Positions 18,097 to 28,488 of a stretch of 64,000 bases of DNA are shown here, piece by piece; position 1 is the stretch's first letter; the number at the start of each line of letters is the position of its first letter. This stretch comes from Pseudodesulfovibrio sp. JC047. GTDB taxonomy: Bacteria; Desulfobacterota; Desulfovibrionia; Desulfovibrionales; Desulfovibrionaceae. Made by a program: the position numbers and the translations under genes. The stretch is taken from contig NZ_WUEH01000001.1 of the NCBI RefSeq assembly GCF_010468615.1, forward strand, positions 186,001-250,000, written 5' to 3'. Below the pieces are notes generated by a model. That model saw only the letters and a program-made list of their open reading frames with translations, had not been told where the DNA came from and made no database searches.

Positions 18097-20169
18097 TTAT
18101 TGAGGCGGCATATCCGGGGTATTTTCTTCAATGGTAATCCATTGTCCGTCTTCGGACTGCGTATACCCTTGTTCTTCCATTCGTTTTTCGTAGGCTTCCA
18201 TGCGCTTCTCACGCCGGGCCTTGGCCCGTGCAATCCGTGCGCTGATTTTATCGACATTGACCAGTCGCTTGCCGTTCCGAACCGGACTGAACACATACAA
18301 ATCTTGACTGGCCACACCGTCCGTATCCCACTTCAACGGGGCAATACTAAATTCCATATCCTGAGCACGCTGAATACGAGAATTCACATCCCGGCTGGAC
18401 CAATTGGACGGCAATGAACCGACCCGACCGGCAAACCGGATGAAATCATATCCCAAAGCGACCCAGAAATCGGCCTGTCCGAGACCTTCTTCAGTCAAGG
18501 CGTTCTGAAGCACACGTCCACCGTCCGAGTCTTCCCACCATGCGCCGGGACAAACAGCCAGACGATAGTAATGCTCATCGATCCCCTTGGCGGCATCCAA
18601 TGCCTGACTCCACAATCCGGGACCGAGAAAAACCAATTGATCACCTTCGTAAAAAAAGAAATTGGGAAGTAATGTCTGCGCCTGTCGCCAGCCATCCGGG
18701 ATAAAGACAGCTCCGAAGTCAGGCATTTCCAACGGCACATCCTTATTGTCATTGAAATCAGCCGGGACGTGCAGCAACTTACCGATACGTTTACTCCACT
18801 GTTTCAACTGTTTGGGCGGATATGACTGCATTCCCCTGATGCGACCACCAAGAGGCGTGGCTTCCTTATAAAACGTCTCGGCCATGGTCCGACCATAATC
18901 TTCTTCGGGATAAAAAACCGCAAGATCAGTAATGCCCAACTCGTCAACCGCCATGGAGACAAGGCTGCGCACCTCGTCATTCCGACTGGCGAAAAAACGC
19001 CAGGCATCCCGGCCCTCGGTCAAGTCTCCCAACGAAGACAAAAAGGTGAACACCGCCCGATCTTCAAACACGCTTCGGGCCGACGCAGACCCTTCGGACA
19101 ACTGCTTGAACGCACTGATTCGCAACGGACCGCCCACCACGGAATAATGTGCGGGCAATGCTGCGAGCCTATCCTGCCAGCCAGGAATATCCGTATTGAT
19201 AACTTGCAGATCAACCGAAATATCGTCTTGCGCCAACCGCCATTGGGCAAGCCCTGCACCACGAACAATTTTCACACCAACCTTGGCATACGGGCCGGTC
19301 AAAGGCAGGGCCAGAACCAATCCGATACGCGGCACACCGTAGCGGTCTTCCAACGCGACCAATTTCGCGTCCAAAGACGCGGTATCGACCAACAGGCTAT
19401 TGCTCGCCAGATTACGCATGGTCCGCCATGCTGTGGACCATGTATCGGAATCATCCGCCGCCCGAACACCGTGTTCAAACGCGACAAGCGCATAGGGGAA
19501 CTGCCATTGATTGGCCGTATCGACCATTGAAAAAAGCGCCTCAAGCTCCTGGTCCGATTTATCCGAGAGCTGTTCCCGGAAGACCCGCTCGAACCCGGCC
19601 TTGGCCGAATCATCAGACGCCTGTTGATAATATTGATTCAACACGTCCATGGCCCGGTCCGCATCACCCATCTCACGAAAATAGTCGTTGTACCACAACG
19701 CGACATCCCGCTTAGTGGCCCACGGCGTTTTCGTGCTCTTCAAGACCCATTTCAAATGATTATTCAACCGCTCTGTTCGTCCCAATGCGGCCATGGTCTT
19801 GAGATAGGTCAACTCCCAGGAAACAAGTTCCAACGCGCCAGTGTCCTGATTGGCCCAGTTTTCCAACGCGATTCTGGCTTGATGATAATGTGAATTCTGA
19901 TAGGCGGACTCGGCAAGACGCCCATAAATCAATGGGAGTTCACTGCGGACAATGTCCTGTCGTTCCACCGCTGCGGCATAATACAATTCGGCACTCTCGT
20001 AGTGCTCGGCCTGCCATGCGGCATCCGCTTCCATGAGCAGATTGGGCGTGGACAGCAAATCCACACTTTTGACGGATTGCTGCATGGGAGCACACCCCCA
20101 GACGACCAATCCAAGCAAAAGCAGAAGGACACAAAAACGCGGACTATAAGAAAAATGTGTTCGGTGCAT
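18097..20169 (-). CDS. LpoA/LppC-like outer-membrane lipoprotein (penicillin-binding-protein activator family)
   Basis: About 690 residues. Signal peptide with a leucine-rich core and VVWGCAP lipobox, so probably lipid-anchored. The N-terminal half (about 35-280) is helical and TPR-like. The C-terminal half (about 290-650) resembles periplasmic substrate-binding folds, with RIGLVLALPLTGPYAKVG at its start. That combination is the LpoA/LppC architecture, which in gammaproteobacteria activates PBP1A. Whether the function holds here is inference. An alternative start at 20181 adds four residues. Its last 30 residues are lysine/arginine-rich. It is read with gatC and gatA downstream. Confidence 0.8.
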   Translation of the reverse strand: MHRTHFSYSPRFCVLLLLLGLVVWGCAPMQQSVKSVDLLSTPNLLMEADAAWQAEHYESAELYYAAAVERQDIVRSELPLIYGRLAESAYQNSHYHQARIALENWANQDTGALELVSWELTYLKTMAALGRTERLNNHLKWVLKSTKTPWATKRDVALWYNDYFREMGDADRAMDVLNQYYQQASDDSAKAGFERVFREQLSDKSDQELEALFSMVDTANQWQFPYALVAFEHGVRAADDSDTWSTAWRTMRNLASNSLLVDTASLDAKLVALEDRYGVPRIGLVLALPLTGPYAKVGVKIVRGAGLAQWRLAQDDISVDLQVINTDIPGWQDRLAALPAHYSVVGGPLRISAFKQLSEGSASARSVFEDRAVFTFLSSLGDLTEGRDAWRFFASRNDEVRSLVSMAVDELGITDLAVFYPEEDYGRTMAETFYKEATPLGGRIRGMQSYPPKQLKQWSKRIGKLLHVPADFNDNKDVPLEMPDFGAVFIPDGWRQAQTLLPNFFFYEGDQLVFLGPGLWSQALDAAKGIDEHYYRLAVCPGAWWEDSDGGRVLQNALTEEGLGQADFWVALGYDFIRFAGRVGSLPSNWSSRDVNSRIQRAQDMEFSIAPLKWDTDGVASQDLYVFSPVRNGKRLVNVDKISARIARAKARREKRMEAYEKRMEEQGYTQSEDGQWITIEENTPDMPPQ

Positions 20170-20203
20170 CGTCTGTTCCATAAGAGCTGGAGTACTCGCT
20201 TGA

Positions 20204-20237
20204 TAAAAAAAACCCGGCCCGTGAATCACGGGCCGGG
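20204..20237 (-). terminator. Intrinsic terminator after dnaK
   Basis: A perfect 11-bp GC-rich stem (20213-20223 with 20227-20237, loop of three) is followed on the minus strand by a run of eight T. It separates dnaK from the LpoA-like gene. Confidence 0.9.
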
Positions 20238-20270
20238 TAAGGTATACTTTGCTTGGGCAGCTAAGGCAAG

Positions 20271-22205
20271 CTACTTGACTTCGGTGTAATCGGCATCGAC
20301 CACATCGTCGTCATCCTTGGGAGCGGCACCGGCATCTGCGCCAGCCGCACCGGCTGCTCCGGCGGCTCCGCCACCCATGTCAGGGCCTGCGCCGCCTTCG
20401 GTATTCTGCTGGGCGTACAATTGTTCAGCCAGCTTGTGTGAACTTTCCGACAACTCAGCGGTCTTGGCCTTGATTTCTTCGACATCGTCGGTCTCAAGGG
20501 CCTTTTTCAAAGTCTCGATCTTGCTTTCGATGTCAGCCTTCAACTCGGCATCAACCTTGTCACCGAGGTCACGCATGGATTTCTCGGAGGTATACACCAA
20601 GGTATCAGCCTGGTTGCGAACCTCGATGAGTTCCTGCTTTTTCTTGTCCTCGTCAGCATGGGATTCGGCATCCTTGACCATCTGATCGATCTCTTCGTCG
20701 GACAAGCCCGAGGAAGCGGTGATCTGGATGGACTGCTCATGGCCGGTCCCCATATCCTTGGCGTTGACATGCACGATACCGTTGGCATCGATGTCAAAGG
20801 AAACTTCAATCTGGGGAACGCCACGGGGTGCCGGCGGCAAGCCGGTCAGCTCGAAGTTGCCCAACAGCTTGTTATCTGCGGACATGGGACGTTCACCCTG
20901 GAAGACACGGATGGACACGGACGGCTGGTTATCAGCCGCGGTGGTGAACACCTGGGACTTCTTGGTCGGAATGGTGGTATTGCGCTCGATCAAGTGTGTC
21001 ATCACGCCACCCATGGTCTCAATGCCAAGGGACAGCGGTGTCACGTCGAGAAGCAGTACGTCTTTGACGTCACCAGCCAAAATACCACCCTGAATGGCAG
21101 CACCCATGGCCACGACTTCATCCGGGTTCACGGAACGGTTGGGTTCCTTGCCGAAGAAGGATTTCACCTTTTCCTGCACCAGCGGCATACGGGTCATACC
21201 ACCGACGAGAATGACTTCGTCGATGTCAGATGCGGACAGGCCGGCATCTTTCAGGGCCTTTTTGCACGGCTCAGCAGTCCGGTCGACCAGGTCCTCGACA
21301 AGTTTTTCCAACTTGCTGCGGCTGATCTTGACCATCATGTGCTTGGGACCGTTCTGGTCAGCAGTGATAAAGGGCAGGTTGACCTCGGTCTCAACAGAAG
21401 AGGACAGGTCATGCTTGGCCTTTTCCGCTGCTTCCTTGAGCCGTTGCAGGGCCATACGGTCCTGAGACAGGTCAATGCCATTCTCTTTCTTGAACTCGTC
21501 CACCAGATATTCGATGATCCGAAGATCAAAGTCTTCGCCACCGAGGAACGTGTCACCATTGGTTGCACGAACTTCGACAACATTGTCACCGACTTCCAGG
21601 ATGGAGACATCAAAAGTACCGCCACCGAGGTCAAAGACCGCGATCTTTTCGTTGGCTTTCTTGTCGAATCCATAGGCCAGAGATGCGGCGGTCGGTTCGT
21701 TGATGATACGCTTGACCTCAAGGCCAGCGATCTTGCCAGCGTCTTTGGTGGCCTGACGCTGAGAGTCATTGAAATATGCGGGAACCGTGATAACCGCTTC
21801 GGTCACATTTTCGCCCAAATAGGTTTCAGCGTCCTTCTTCAGTTTCTGAAGAATAATGGCGGAAACTTCCGGCGGAGAAGACTTCTTGCCGTCAATTTCA
21901 ACCCAGGCATCATTGCCGTTGCCGGAAACGATGTCATACGGACAGTGCTTCTGCCATTTTTTAACCTCAGGCGAACTCACCTGACGACCCATCATGCGCT
22001 TGATGGCAAAAACGGTTTTCTCCGGATTGGTGACGGCCTGACGCTTGGCGATATCACCGACCAGACGTTCCTTGTCAGTAAAGGCCACGACGGACGGCGT
22101 AGTGCGTCCCCCTTCGGGGTTCGTGACGCATTTCGGATCCTTACCTTCCATGACGTAAACGCAGGAGTTGGTAGTTCCGAGGTCGATCCCTATGATTTTA
22201 CCCAT
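20271..22205 (-). CDS. dnaK: Chaperone DnaK (Hsp70)
   Basis: ATP-driven Hsp70 chaperone, working with GrpE and J-proteins. 644 residues from the ATG at 22205, which has a strong GAGGAGGAAA ribosome-binding site; the open frame continues 36 codons upstream but that stretch is not family-like. [13 protein letters not shown] opens the ATPase domain, [11 protein letters not shown] and VGGMTRMP follow, and the substrate domain ends in a glycine/alanine-rich tail closing with EVK. grpE lies 117 bases upstream. That gap holds a weak promoter-like pair (TTTACA and TATTGA, spacer 16, at 22271-22298), so dnaK may also be transcribed alone. Confidence 0.98.
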   Translation of the reverse strand: MGKIIGIDLGTTNSCVYVMEGKDPKCVTNPEGGRTTPSVVAFTDKERLVGDIAKRQAVTNPEKTVFAIKRMMGRQVSSPEVKKWQKHCPYDIVSGNGNDAWVEIDGKKSSPPEVSAIILQKLKKDAETYLGENVTEAVITVPAYFNDSQRQATKDAGKIAGLEVKRIINEPTAASLAYGFDKKANEKIAVFDLGGGTFDVSILEVGDNVVEVRATNGDTFLGGEDFDLRIIEYLVDEFKKENGIDLSQDRMALQRLKEAAEKAKHDLSSSVETEVNLPFITADQNGPKHMMVKISRSKLEKLVEDLVDRTAEPCKKALKDAGLSASDIDEVILVGGMTRMPLVQEKVKSFFGKEPNRSVNPDEVVAMGAAIQGGILAGDVKDVLLLDVTPLSLGIETMGGVMTHLIERNTTIPTKKSQVFTTAADNQPSVSIRVFQGERPMSADNKLLGNFELTGLPPAPRGVPQIEVSFDIDANGIVHVNAKDMGTGHEQSIQITASSGLSDEEIDQMVKDAESHADEDKKKQELIEVRNQADTLVYTSEKSMRDLGDKVDAELKADIESKIETLKKALETDDVEEIKAKTAELSESSHKLAEQLYAQQNTEGGAGPDMGGGAAGAAGAAGADAGAAPKDDDDVVDADYTEVK

Positions 22206-22322
22206 ATGTATTTCCTCCTCAAAGATTCTATTGAAATAGTCGTTATCGACGTTGTTTTTCGTTACCCTGTTCAATAAGTACGCATTCGCCCTTGTAAAGA
22301 GCTTCAGCATCAAAAAATATAT

Positions 22323-22946
22323 CTATGCCTTATTCACCATGACTTTTGCCGGTCGAATCAATCGTCCCTTCAGGCGATATCCACCCTGGACAACCTGCGC
22401 GATCTGGTTGTCGGCAAGTCCTTCTTCTTCAACCGTGCCCACGGCTTCATGAATTTCGGGATCGAATTCGCCACCCACAGTCGCGGAAACAACCTCCAAC
22501 CCATGGCCTTTCACGGCATCAAGAAACAACTTGCGGGTCATATCCACACCAATGACAAAATTCTTGCAGGCACCATCCAGATTGTCAGTATGAGCCAAGG
22601 CAAGATCAAGGTTGTCCAACACCGGCAGCAGGTCGGCCAATATGGACTCGCCCGCATACTTCTTCATTTCCTGATTTTCCCGGAACAACCGTTTTTTGAC
22701 GTTCTCGGCATCGGCCAAGGCCCGAAGGCGTATCCCTTCCGCTTCCTTGAACACGTCACATTCAGGACACACCGACTCACGACACAAGGCGGTCAATTCT
22801 TCCTGGCTTAAAGAAACTTCAGCGGCCTCAGCCTCTGCGGTCTCGTCAGTTGCATCAGGTGTCTCACCCTGTTCTTCGTTAAAAATCGTCCCTTCATCGT
22901 CATAGAGACCGTTAATGGGCACTTCGTTCTTGTTCTCTTTGGTCAT
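22323..22946 (-). CDS. grpE: Nucleotide exchange factor GrpE
   Basis: Releases ADP from DnaK. 207 residues: an acidic, disordered N-terminus (about 1-50), a coiled coil (about 60-110) and the beta-wing domain with the signature segment ending VVQGGYRLKGRLIRPAKV. Unusual for the family is a CRESVCPEC cysteine group near residue 55, before the coiled coil. No CIRCE operator and no hrcA are visible upstream. A TTGACA (23031-23036 on the opposite strand reading) may be a -35 element but its -10 is poor. Confidence 0.95.
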   Translation of the reverse strand: MTKENKNEVPINGLYDDEGTIFNEEQGETPDATDETAEAEAAEVSLSQEELTALCRESVCPECDVFKEAEGIRLRALADAENVKKRLFRENQEMKKYAGESILADLLPVLDNLDLALAHTDNLDGACKNFVIGVDMTRKLFLDAVKGHGLEVVSATVGGEFDPEIHEAVGTVEEEGLADNQIAQVVQGGYRLKGRLIRPAKVMVNKA

Positions 22947-22981
22947 ATATCATCCTTAAAAATCGTGATTCATCATGAAAA

Positions 22982-23001
22982 GGCCCCGTCAAAAGCGAGG
23001 C
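22982..23001 (-). terminator. Weak hairpin between the aminopeptidase gene and grpE
   Basis: On the minus strand GCCTCG pairs with CGGGGC (one G-U) around a seven-base loop and is followed by CTTTT. It is 36 bases upstream of grpE. It could be a leaky terminator of the aminopeptidase gene or part of the grpE leader. Confidence 0.3.
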
Positions 23002-23098
23002 TGAAAAGGAAATAAGCATGGGGAAAAGGTTGTCAATGGTCTTTTATATAAGAATATGACAGATCGGAAAATCTCACGGCAAAAAACCGCGATTTCAT

Positions 23099-24304
23099 CT
23101 ACAAACAGAACTGTCCGTTCTCATAAATCATGGAAGAAGAACCGCTCCTGCACCAGGCTGTGACCCGCTTTGGCTGAGTATTGACCAAATCCCAATGCAT
23201 ATCGGACCTATTGAATCCTAGCTCGTCTTCCAGCTCCGGGGTCAACAATTCCGAAGGGCCGGAAAAACTCTCCACCACGGCCCCGCCGAGTGCGATATGA
23301 CAGTTGCCGGTCTCCCCACCAAAATTCTCATCAAGCAACGTGTGCGCCATAAATCGATCAACGCGGGAAAAACGTGTGTCCGTCAGGGAAAATTCCCCGA
23401 CCCGACGAGCACCGGCATCAGAATACATCTGATCCTGCAAAAAGACCTGCCCCCGCTCGGATTCCACCCGGGCCGCAATCCCTTCGGAAAAATCCAACGA
23501 CGCACCGATCACGAGGTGACCATATCGAAGACTGGGCTGGTCTGCATAATATGTCCCTTCCACCGCACGAGCATCAGGGGCGAAATATATTTCATATCCC
23601 GGAATATTCCCGCCGCTCACACCGACAAATTGCCGATTATTGCCCACGGGCACCTTGAGATTGATATTTTCTGATTCCACATGCAGCGACGAGATGTCCA
23701 TGGAACCAAGCCAATCGCACACGCCCTGAATCTCACGTTGCAACCGCTTCCACTCCTTGACCGGACTGGGCATATTCAGCCAACAGGCACGTGTCAGGGC
23801 GGTGGCATATTCCTCCAACGTCATCCCCGATGCGGTCGCCAACGCTTCCGTGGGGTACAGACAGGTGGTCCAACCAAGGACGCCCGCCTGTTTCCGACGC
23901 TGTAAAATCTGTCGATTCAGGTCATCTGATCGACGGCCCTCGGCAATGGTACGCGGATCGACCGTCTGAAGATGGGTCAAATCTTCTGGGGCCAAGATGG
24001 TAATGATTCCAGCGACGTGGCTATATAACTCACTCAAACCGGGCTGTTGAAAAAGGAGCTGGCTGTAGCTGGAATTGAGATACCGTTCCATCTCCATATA
24101 CGGTGAGGGCATGGCCATGGCCACGGGCATGAGGTGCATATCCATGAGCCGGGAGTACACGGCCTCGGTCAAAGCCAACCCCGGGATATCGTACCGAATC
24201 AAAACGATATCCTTGTTCTTGAGAGGCTTTTCCCTGCTCTGGGCCAATGCCCAGACAAGGACTTCCGCATAATTTTCCAAATCAACCTGACTCAATACCG
24301 ACAC
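23099..24304 (-). CDS. M29-family metallo-aminopeptidase
   Basis: 401 residues. The central segment NIPGYEIYFAPDA and the later DENFGGETGNCHIALG and HWDLV segments match the metal-binding glutamate, histidine and aspartate positions of the M29 (aminopeptidase T/AmpS) family, cytosolic enzymes using a two-metal centre. The start chosen is a GTG at 24304 with AAGGAG five bases upstream, giving the typical LSQVDLENYAEVLV opening; a longer frame to 24430 would overlap the divergent hydrolase promoter region and is not family-like. It stands upstream of grpE-dnaK, a plausible link to protein turnover, but co-regulation is not shown. Confidence 0.87.
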   Translation of the reverse strand: MSVLSQVDLENYAEVLVWALAQSREKPLKNKDIVLIRYDIPGLALTEAVYSRLMDMHLMPVAMAMPSPYMEMERYLNSSYSQLLFQQPGLSELYSHVAGIITILAPEDLTHLQTVDPRTIAEGRRSDDLNRQILQRRKQAGVLGWTTCLYPTEALATASGMTLEEYATALTRACWLNMPSPVKEWKRLQREIQGVCDWLGSMDISSLHVESENINLKVPVGNNRQFVGVSGGNIPGYEIYFAPDARAVEGTYYADQPSLRYGHLVIGASLDFSEGIAARVESERGQVFLQDQMYSDAGARRVGEFSLTDTRFSRVDRFMAHTLLDENFGGETGNCHIALGGAVVESFSGPSELLTPELEDELGFNRSDMHWDLVNTQPKRVTAWCRSGSSSMIYENGQFCL

Positions 24305-24435
24305 ACCGACTCCTTGTATTGGATGCTCACACTTCCGAGCCTGAAAGGATACAAAGCCATCCCCTTCGAAGCAACTGTTTTCAATGAAGGACTGCACTTT
24401 TGACTTCCTCTTGCAGTGGACGTACACCACCGGGT

Positions 24436-25434
24436 ATGCCTATATTACCACTCCCAGACTATTGTCCGCCGCTTCCGTTTTGCTCTGCCACCATCGCCAC
24501 GGTGTATCCCCCGATTTTTCGAATGACGCCACTGACGGCCCCGAATCGAGAACGAATTGAACTCCCGGATACCGATTTTCTCGATTTCGACTGGCACCGG
24601 TCCCGCACCGGCGAAACTCGCAAGCTGGTCATCGTCAGTCATGGACTGGAAGGCCATGCCCGCAAAAAATACGTACTTGGCATGGCTCGCATGTTGACCG
24701 GACTCGGTCATGATGTCGCCTGCTGGTGCCAACGGGGATGCAGTGATGAACCCAACCGATTGCCTCGCTCGTACCATTCCGGCGAAACAGACGACCTGCA
24801 CGCGGTCATCATGCACTGCCTGTCCACAGGCCGGTATGACGAAATCAGCCTGATCGGCTTTTCCATGGGCGGCAACCAGATCCTCAAATACCTCGGAGAA
24901 AATCCTGACCGGATTCCGCCACAGGTCGTGAATGCAGCGACCTTTTCCGTGCCCTGCGATCTGGATGCCACGGAACGCATGATCGCCCTGCCATCCCGGC
25001 ATATCTATTTTGAATATTTCATGCGCGGACTCCGCCGGACCATTCGTGAAAAAAGTGATCGGTTCCCGAATGTCATCGACAGCACCCGCTTGCGCGGTAT
25101 CAAAACGCTCAGGGATTTTGATGATCGATTCACGGCACCGTCCAACGGATTCACTGACGCGGCCGATTACTACGCCCAATCCAGTTCTCTCCAATTCCTG
25201 CAACACATCCGGATTCCGACGCTGCTGGTCAATGCCCTCAATGACCCGTTTCTCGCACCATCCTGTTACCCCACGCAGGATGCCGAAACCAACCCCAACC
25301 TATTCCTGGAGATGCCCAAGTACGGCGGTCATGTCGGATTTGTTCTGGGCGGCAAAGAAAACATCTACTGGTCCGAACATCGGGCCGCCCAATTCCTGAC
25401 CCAAACCAACACCAAACAAACCGCAGCCGTCTAA
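24436..25434 (+). CDS. YheT-type alpha/beta hydrolase
   Basis: 332 residues. The N-terminal cap YCPPLPFCSATIATVYP and the ERIELPDTDFLDFDW segment are characteristic of the YheT/ABHD1-3 group. The nucleophile elbow is GFSMGGNQ near residue 151; the acid lies in NDPFLAP, and the histidine in YGGHVGF near residue 297. Members are esterases of unknown physiological substrate. The ATG at 24436 is preferred over an upstream in-frame ACG/ATG extension because it begins close to the family start. Divergent from the aminopeptidase and convergent with clpB. Confidence 0.85.
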   Translation: MPILPLPDYCPPLPFCSATIATVYPPIFRMTPLTAPNRERIELPDTDFLDFDWHRSRTGETRKLVIVSHGLEGHARKKYVLGMARMLTGLGHDVACWCQRGCSDEPNRLPRSYHSGETDDLHAVIMHCLSTGRYDEISLIGFSMGGNQILKYLGENPDRIPPQVVNAATFSVPCDLDATERMIALPSRHIYFEYFMRGLRRTIREKSDRFPNVIDSTRLRGIKTLRDFDDRFTAPSNGFTDAADYYAQSSSLQFLQHIRIPTLLVNALNDPFLAPSCYPTQDAETNPNLFLEMPKYGGHVGFVLGGKENIYWSEHRAAQFLTQTNTKQTAAV

Positions 25435-25454
25435 GGACGCCAATCCTCGACCAT

Positions 25455-25491
25455 AAAAAAGGGCTGCCCCCACTTTGGGAGCAGCCCGTTC
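25455..25491. terminator. Bidirectional terminator between the YheT-type gene and clpB
   Basis: GGGCTGC (25461-25467) pairs with GCAGCCC (25481-25487), extended inside by CCC/GGG pairs, with A-run on the left and a T-rich tract on the right. Both flanking genes converge on it. Confidence 0.8.
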
Positions 25492-25510
25492 TCTCTTTTC
25501 ATTCGTCTTC

Positions 25511-28108
25511 TTATGCGAAGACCAGACTGCCGTTTTCCTCATCCACGGTCACCGTGGAATCCTCAATCAGCTCGCCACCGATAAGCCGTTTTGCCAACGG
25601 TGTTTCCAGATGCGCCTGCAAATACCGATGCAATGGACGCGCACCGAAACTCGGGTCATACGCGGCTTCAGCGATAAACAGCTTGGCCTTGTCCGTAAGC
25701 ACCAGACCAATCTTGCGATCTTCCAACCGCGACCGCAGTCCTGCCACCAACAGATCAATAATACCTGTCAATTGCGCGGGAGTCAGCGGATGGAACAAAA
25801 CGGTTTCATCCACACGGTTCAGGAATTCCGGTCGGAAATGATGCCGTAGAACATCCATGACCTGCGCTTCCACACCATCCCGGAAATCCCCGGACGCATC
25901 AATGCCATCAAGCATATATTCGGCACCGAGGTTGCTTGTCATGATGACAATGGTATTCTTGAAATCCACGGTCCGGCCATGGGAGTCCGTCAGCCGTCCA
26001 TCATCCAGAATTTGCAAGAGCACGTTGAACACGTCGTGGTGCGCCTTTTCTATTTCATCGAACAGGATGACGGAATATGGTTTCCGTCTGACAGCCTCAG
26101 TCAACTGACCGCCCTCATCGTAGCCGATATAGCCCGGAGGCGCACCGATCAATCGAGCCACGGTGTGCTTCTCCATATACTCGGACATATCAATACGAAT
26201 CATATTGTCTTCGGAATCGAACAGGGCTGAAGCAAGGGTCTTGCACAGCTCGGTCTTGCCAACGCCCGTAGGTCCAAGAAAGATGAACGAACCAATGGGC
26301 TTGGTCGGGTCTTTCAATCCGGCCCGGGCACGCAACACGGCATCGGCCACGGCCTGAACCGCTTCATCTTGACCGATGACCCGCTCATGCAAGGTTTCAC
26401 CGAGTTTGAGCAGCTTTTCCCGCTCCCCTTCCATCAGGCGAGAAACCGGAATACCTGTCCAACGGGCAATGACCTGCGCCACATCGTTGGGACCGACTTC
26501 TTCCCGCACCATACGCGGGGCATCGCTGGACTCAAGGGCTTCATTGCGCTCCCTGAGTTCCTTTTCAAGCCCAGCCAGACGGCCATATTCCAATTCGGCA
26601 GCGCGGTTGTAATCCAGAACCCGCTTGGCCTCCTCGACTTCATGTCGTGTGGTTTCGATATCACTCTTCAAGGAACGGAGCCGTTCGATACTGCCCTTTT
26701 CATTTTCCCACTGGGCCAGCAATGTGGCCTGATGTTCCTTCAATTCAGCCAACTTCTTTTCCAGCTCGACCAGCCGGTCCTGAGACGCGGCATCTGATTC
26801 CCGCTTCAAGGCCTCACGCTCGATTTCGAGTTGCAGGACGTGTCGATTGGCCTTGTCCAACTCATACGGCTGTGAATCAATTTCCGTGCGAATCAGGGCC
26901 GCGGCCTCGTCAATGAGGTCAATGGCCTTGTCCGGCAGTTGCCGATCAGAAATGTACCGATTGGACAAGACTGCGGCTTCCACGATCGAAGCATCAGCGA
27001 TGCGCACACCGTGATGCACTTCGAACCGTTCACGCAATCCACGCAAAATGGAAATAGTATCTTCCACACTCGGTTCTTCCACGAGTACGGTCTGGAAACG
27101 ACGCTCAAGGGCCGGATCTTTTTCGATATATTTACGATATTCGTCAATGGTGGTGGCACCAATGCAGTGCAGCTCGCCACGGGCCAACATGGGTTTCAGG
27201 ATATTGCCCGCGTCCATGGCACCGTCGGTCTTGCCCGCACCAACAATGGTATGCAACTCATCGATGAACATGAGAATCTGACCAGCGGACTCCTGCACTT
27301 CCTTGAGCACGGCCTTGAGCCGTTCCTCGAATTCACCACGGTACTTGGCTCCGGCAATGAGCGATCCCATATCCAATGAAAAAACAGTCTTGTCCTTCAA
27401 GCCTTCGGGCACGTCTCCATTGACTATTCGTTGGGCCAACCCTTCGGCAATGGCGGTTTTACCGACACCAGCCTCGCCAATGAGGACAGGGTTGTTCTTT
27501 GTCCGACGAGACAGAATGCGGATCACGCGACGGATCTCGCTATCGCGGCCAATGACCGGATCGAGCTTGCCGTCCCGGGCTTCCTCCACCAGATCACGCC
27601 CGTATTTCTTGAGCGAATCATACGTAGCTTCGGGATTGTCGGACGTCACTCGCTGCTTGCCACGCACGGCTTCCAGCGCACCGAGGACCGTGTTCTTGTC
27701 CAGATTGAACTGTTTGTTGACGCGCCCAATGCCTGTGGACGACGGTTCCTCCATGAGCACCACAAAAATGTGCTCCACAGAGACGAACTCGTCCTTCATG
27801 CGCTTACGCATGTCGTCGGCAGCGACCAACGTCTTTTGCAAACGTGGAGTGACAACAATCTGATCGGGACGCGCACCGGACCCCGTCACACGGGGAATCC
27901 TGGCGATTTCAGCGTCTATGGCACTGAGATACGCGTCAGGAGCCACGCCAAGCTTGCGCAAAATCTGGGGAACAAGCCCCTGCTCCTGCGAAACCAGCGC
28001 ACGCATGAGATGCTCACAATCGATCTGCTGATGTCCACTTCGAATGGCCAGATTCTGGGCCTCGGACACCGCGTCCTGCGTCTTTTTCGTAAATGTATTC
28101 GGATCCAT
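25511..28108 (-). CDS. clpB: Disaggregase ClpB
   Basis: AAA+ disaggregase that acts with DnaK to rescue aggregated protein. 865 residues, full length. N-domain repeats at 1-145; NBD1 Walker [10 protein letters not shown] near 206; the middle coiled-coil domain at about 410-530 that DnaK contacts; NBD2 Walker [10 protein letters not shown] near 605 and the family segment FDEIEKAH. The absence of an IGF/IGL ClpP loop also fits ClpB. It is the last gene of the cbpA-cbpM-clpB run, 32 bases after cbpM. Confidence 0.97.
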   Translation of the reverse strand: MDPNTFTKKTQDAVSEAQNLAIRSGHQQIDCEHLMRALVSQEQGLVPQILRKLGVAPDAYLSAIDAEIARIPRVTGSGARPDQIVVTPRLQKTLVAADDMRKRMKDEFVSVEHIFVVLMEEPSSTGIGRVNKQFNLDKNTVLGALEAVRGKQRVTSDNPEATYDSLKKYGRDLVEEARDGKLDPVIGRDSEIRRVIRILSRRTKNNPVLIGEAGVGKTAIAEGLAQRIVNGDVPEGLKDKTVFSLDMGSLIAGAKYRGEFEERLKAVLKEVQESAGQILMFIDELHTIVGAGKTDGAMDAGNILKPMLARGELHCIGATTIDEYRKYIEKDPALERRFQTVLVEEPSVEDTISILRGLRERFEVHHGVRIADASIVEAAVLSNRYISDRQLPDKAIDLIDEAAALIRTEIDSQPYELDKANRHVLQLEIEREALKRESDAASQDRLVELEKKLAELKEHQATLLAQWENEKGSIERLRSLKSDIETTRHEVEEAKRVLDYNRAAELEYGRLAGLEKELRERNEALESSDAPRMVREEVGPNDVAQVIARWTGIPVSRLMEGEREKLLKLGETLHERVIGQDEAVQAVADAVLRARAGLKDPTKPIGSFIFLGPTGVGKTELCKTLASALFDSEDNMIRIDMSEYMEKHTVARLIGAPPGYIGYDEGGQLTEAVRRKPYSVILFDEIEKAHHDVFNVLLQILDDGRLTDSHGRTVDFKNTIVIMTSNLGAEYMLDGIDASGDFRDGVEAQVMDVLRHHFRPEFLNRVDETVLFHPLTPAQLTGIIDLLVAGLRSRLEDRKIGLVLTDKAKLFIAEAAYDPSFGARPLHRYLQAHLETPLAKRLIGGELIEDSTVTVDEENGSLVFA

Positions 28109-28140
28109 ATCTTTCCCTCCTCAGAGAAGAAAAGGCTCCA

Positions 28141-28476
28141 CTATACCAGCCTCTTCAACTCCACGACTTCTTTTTCCAATTCTTCGACCTTCTCCAACAG
28201 GTCCACAATGATGGACCCGGAGTTGAAGGACACGTCCAGATCTTTGACCAGACGCATGAGTTTGTGAATGCGGTACACGTCCCGCAACCGGAACAGGTAC
28301 TCCTCCGCACTCGTTTTTTTCGGACTGATCCAACCAAGATCGACCAATTCGGCCACCTCGGCGGGTTCAATACTGGTCAATTGGACCAATTGCGCCCATG
28401 CCACATATTCACTTGGCTCGGGCAGATTCAGCCCGGGCTGTTGCAACAACATTTCCTGCAATTTCCGTGTGGTCAT
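28141..28476 (-). CDS. cbpM: CbpM-like chaperone modulator
   Basis: 111 residues. A MerR-like helical N-terminus with a segment LVDLGWISPKKTSAEEYLF and a C-terminal coiled coil (EKVEELEKEVVELKRL). In E. coli CbpM binds the J-domain of CbpA and restrains it. It follows cbpA by 12 bases, the expected partner order. Distinguished from a DNA-binding MerR protein only by context and size, so the exact role is inferred. Confidence 0.82.
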   Translation of the reverse strand: MTTRKLQEMLLQQPGLNLPEPSEYVAWAQLVQLTSIEPAEVAELVDLGWISPKKTSAEEYLFRLRDVYRIHKLMRLVKDLDVSFNSGSIIVDLLEKVEELEKEVVELKRLV

Positions 28477-28488
28477 CGTTGAGCTTCC

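Noticed and set aside
20658-22277. 539-codon open frame antisense to dnaK
   Set aside because: Long antisense frames are common opposite dnaK because of codon bias. No ribosome-binding site and no recognisable domain; dnaK itself is certain.
22947-23098. CIRCE or sigma-32 control of grpE-dnaK
   Set aside because: No TTAGCACTC-N9-GAGTGCTAA palindrome. A CCCCAT occurs, but no CTTGAAA lies at the required distance.
24305-24430. Longer start for the M29 aminopeptidase
   Set aside because: The extra 42 residues are not family-like and overlap the start region of the divergent hydrolase; the GTG at 24304 has a proper ribosome-binding site.
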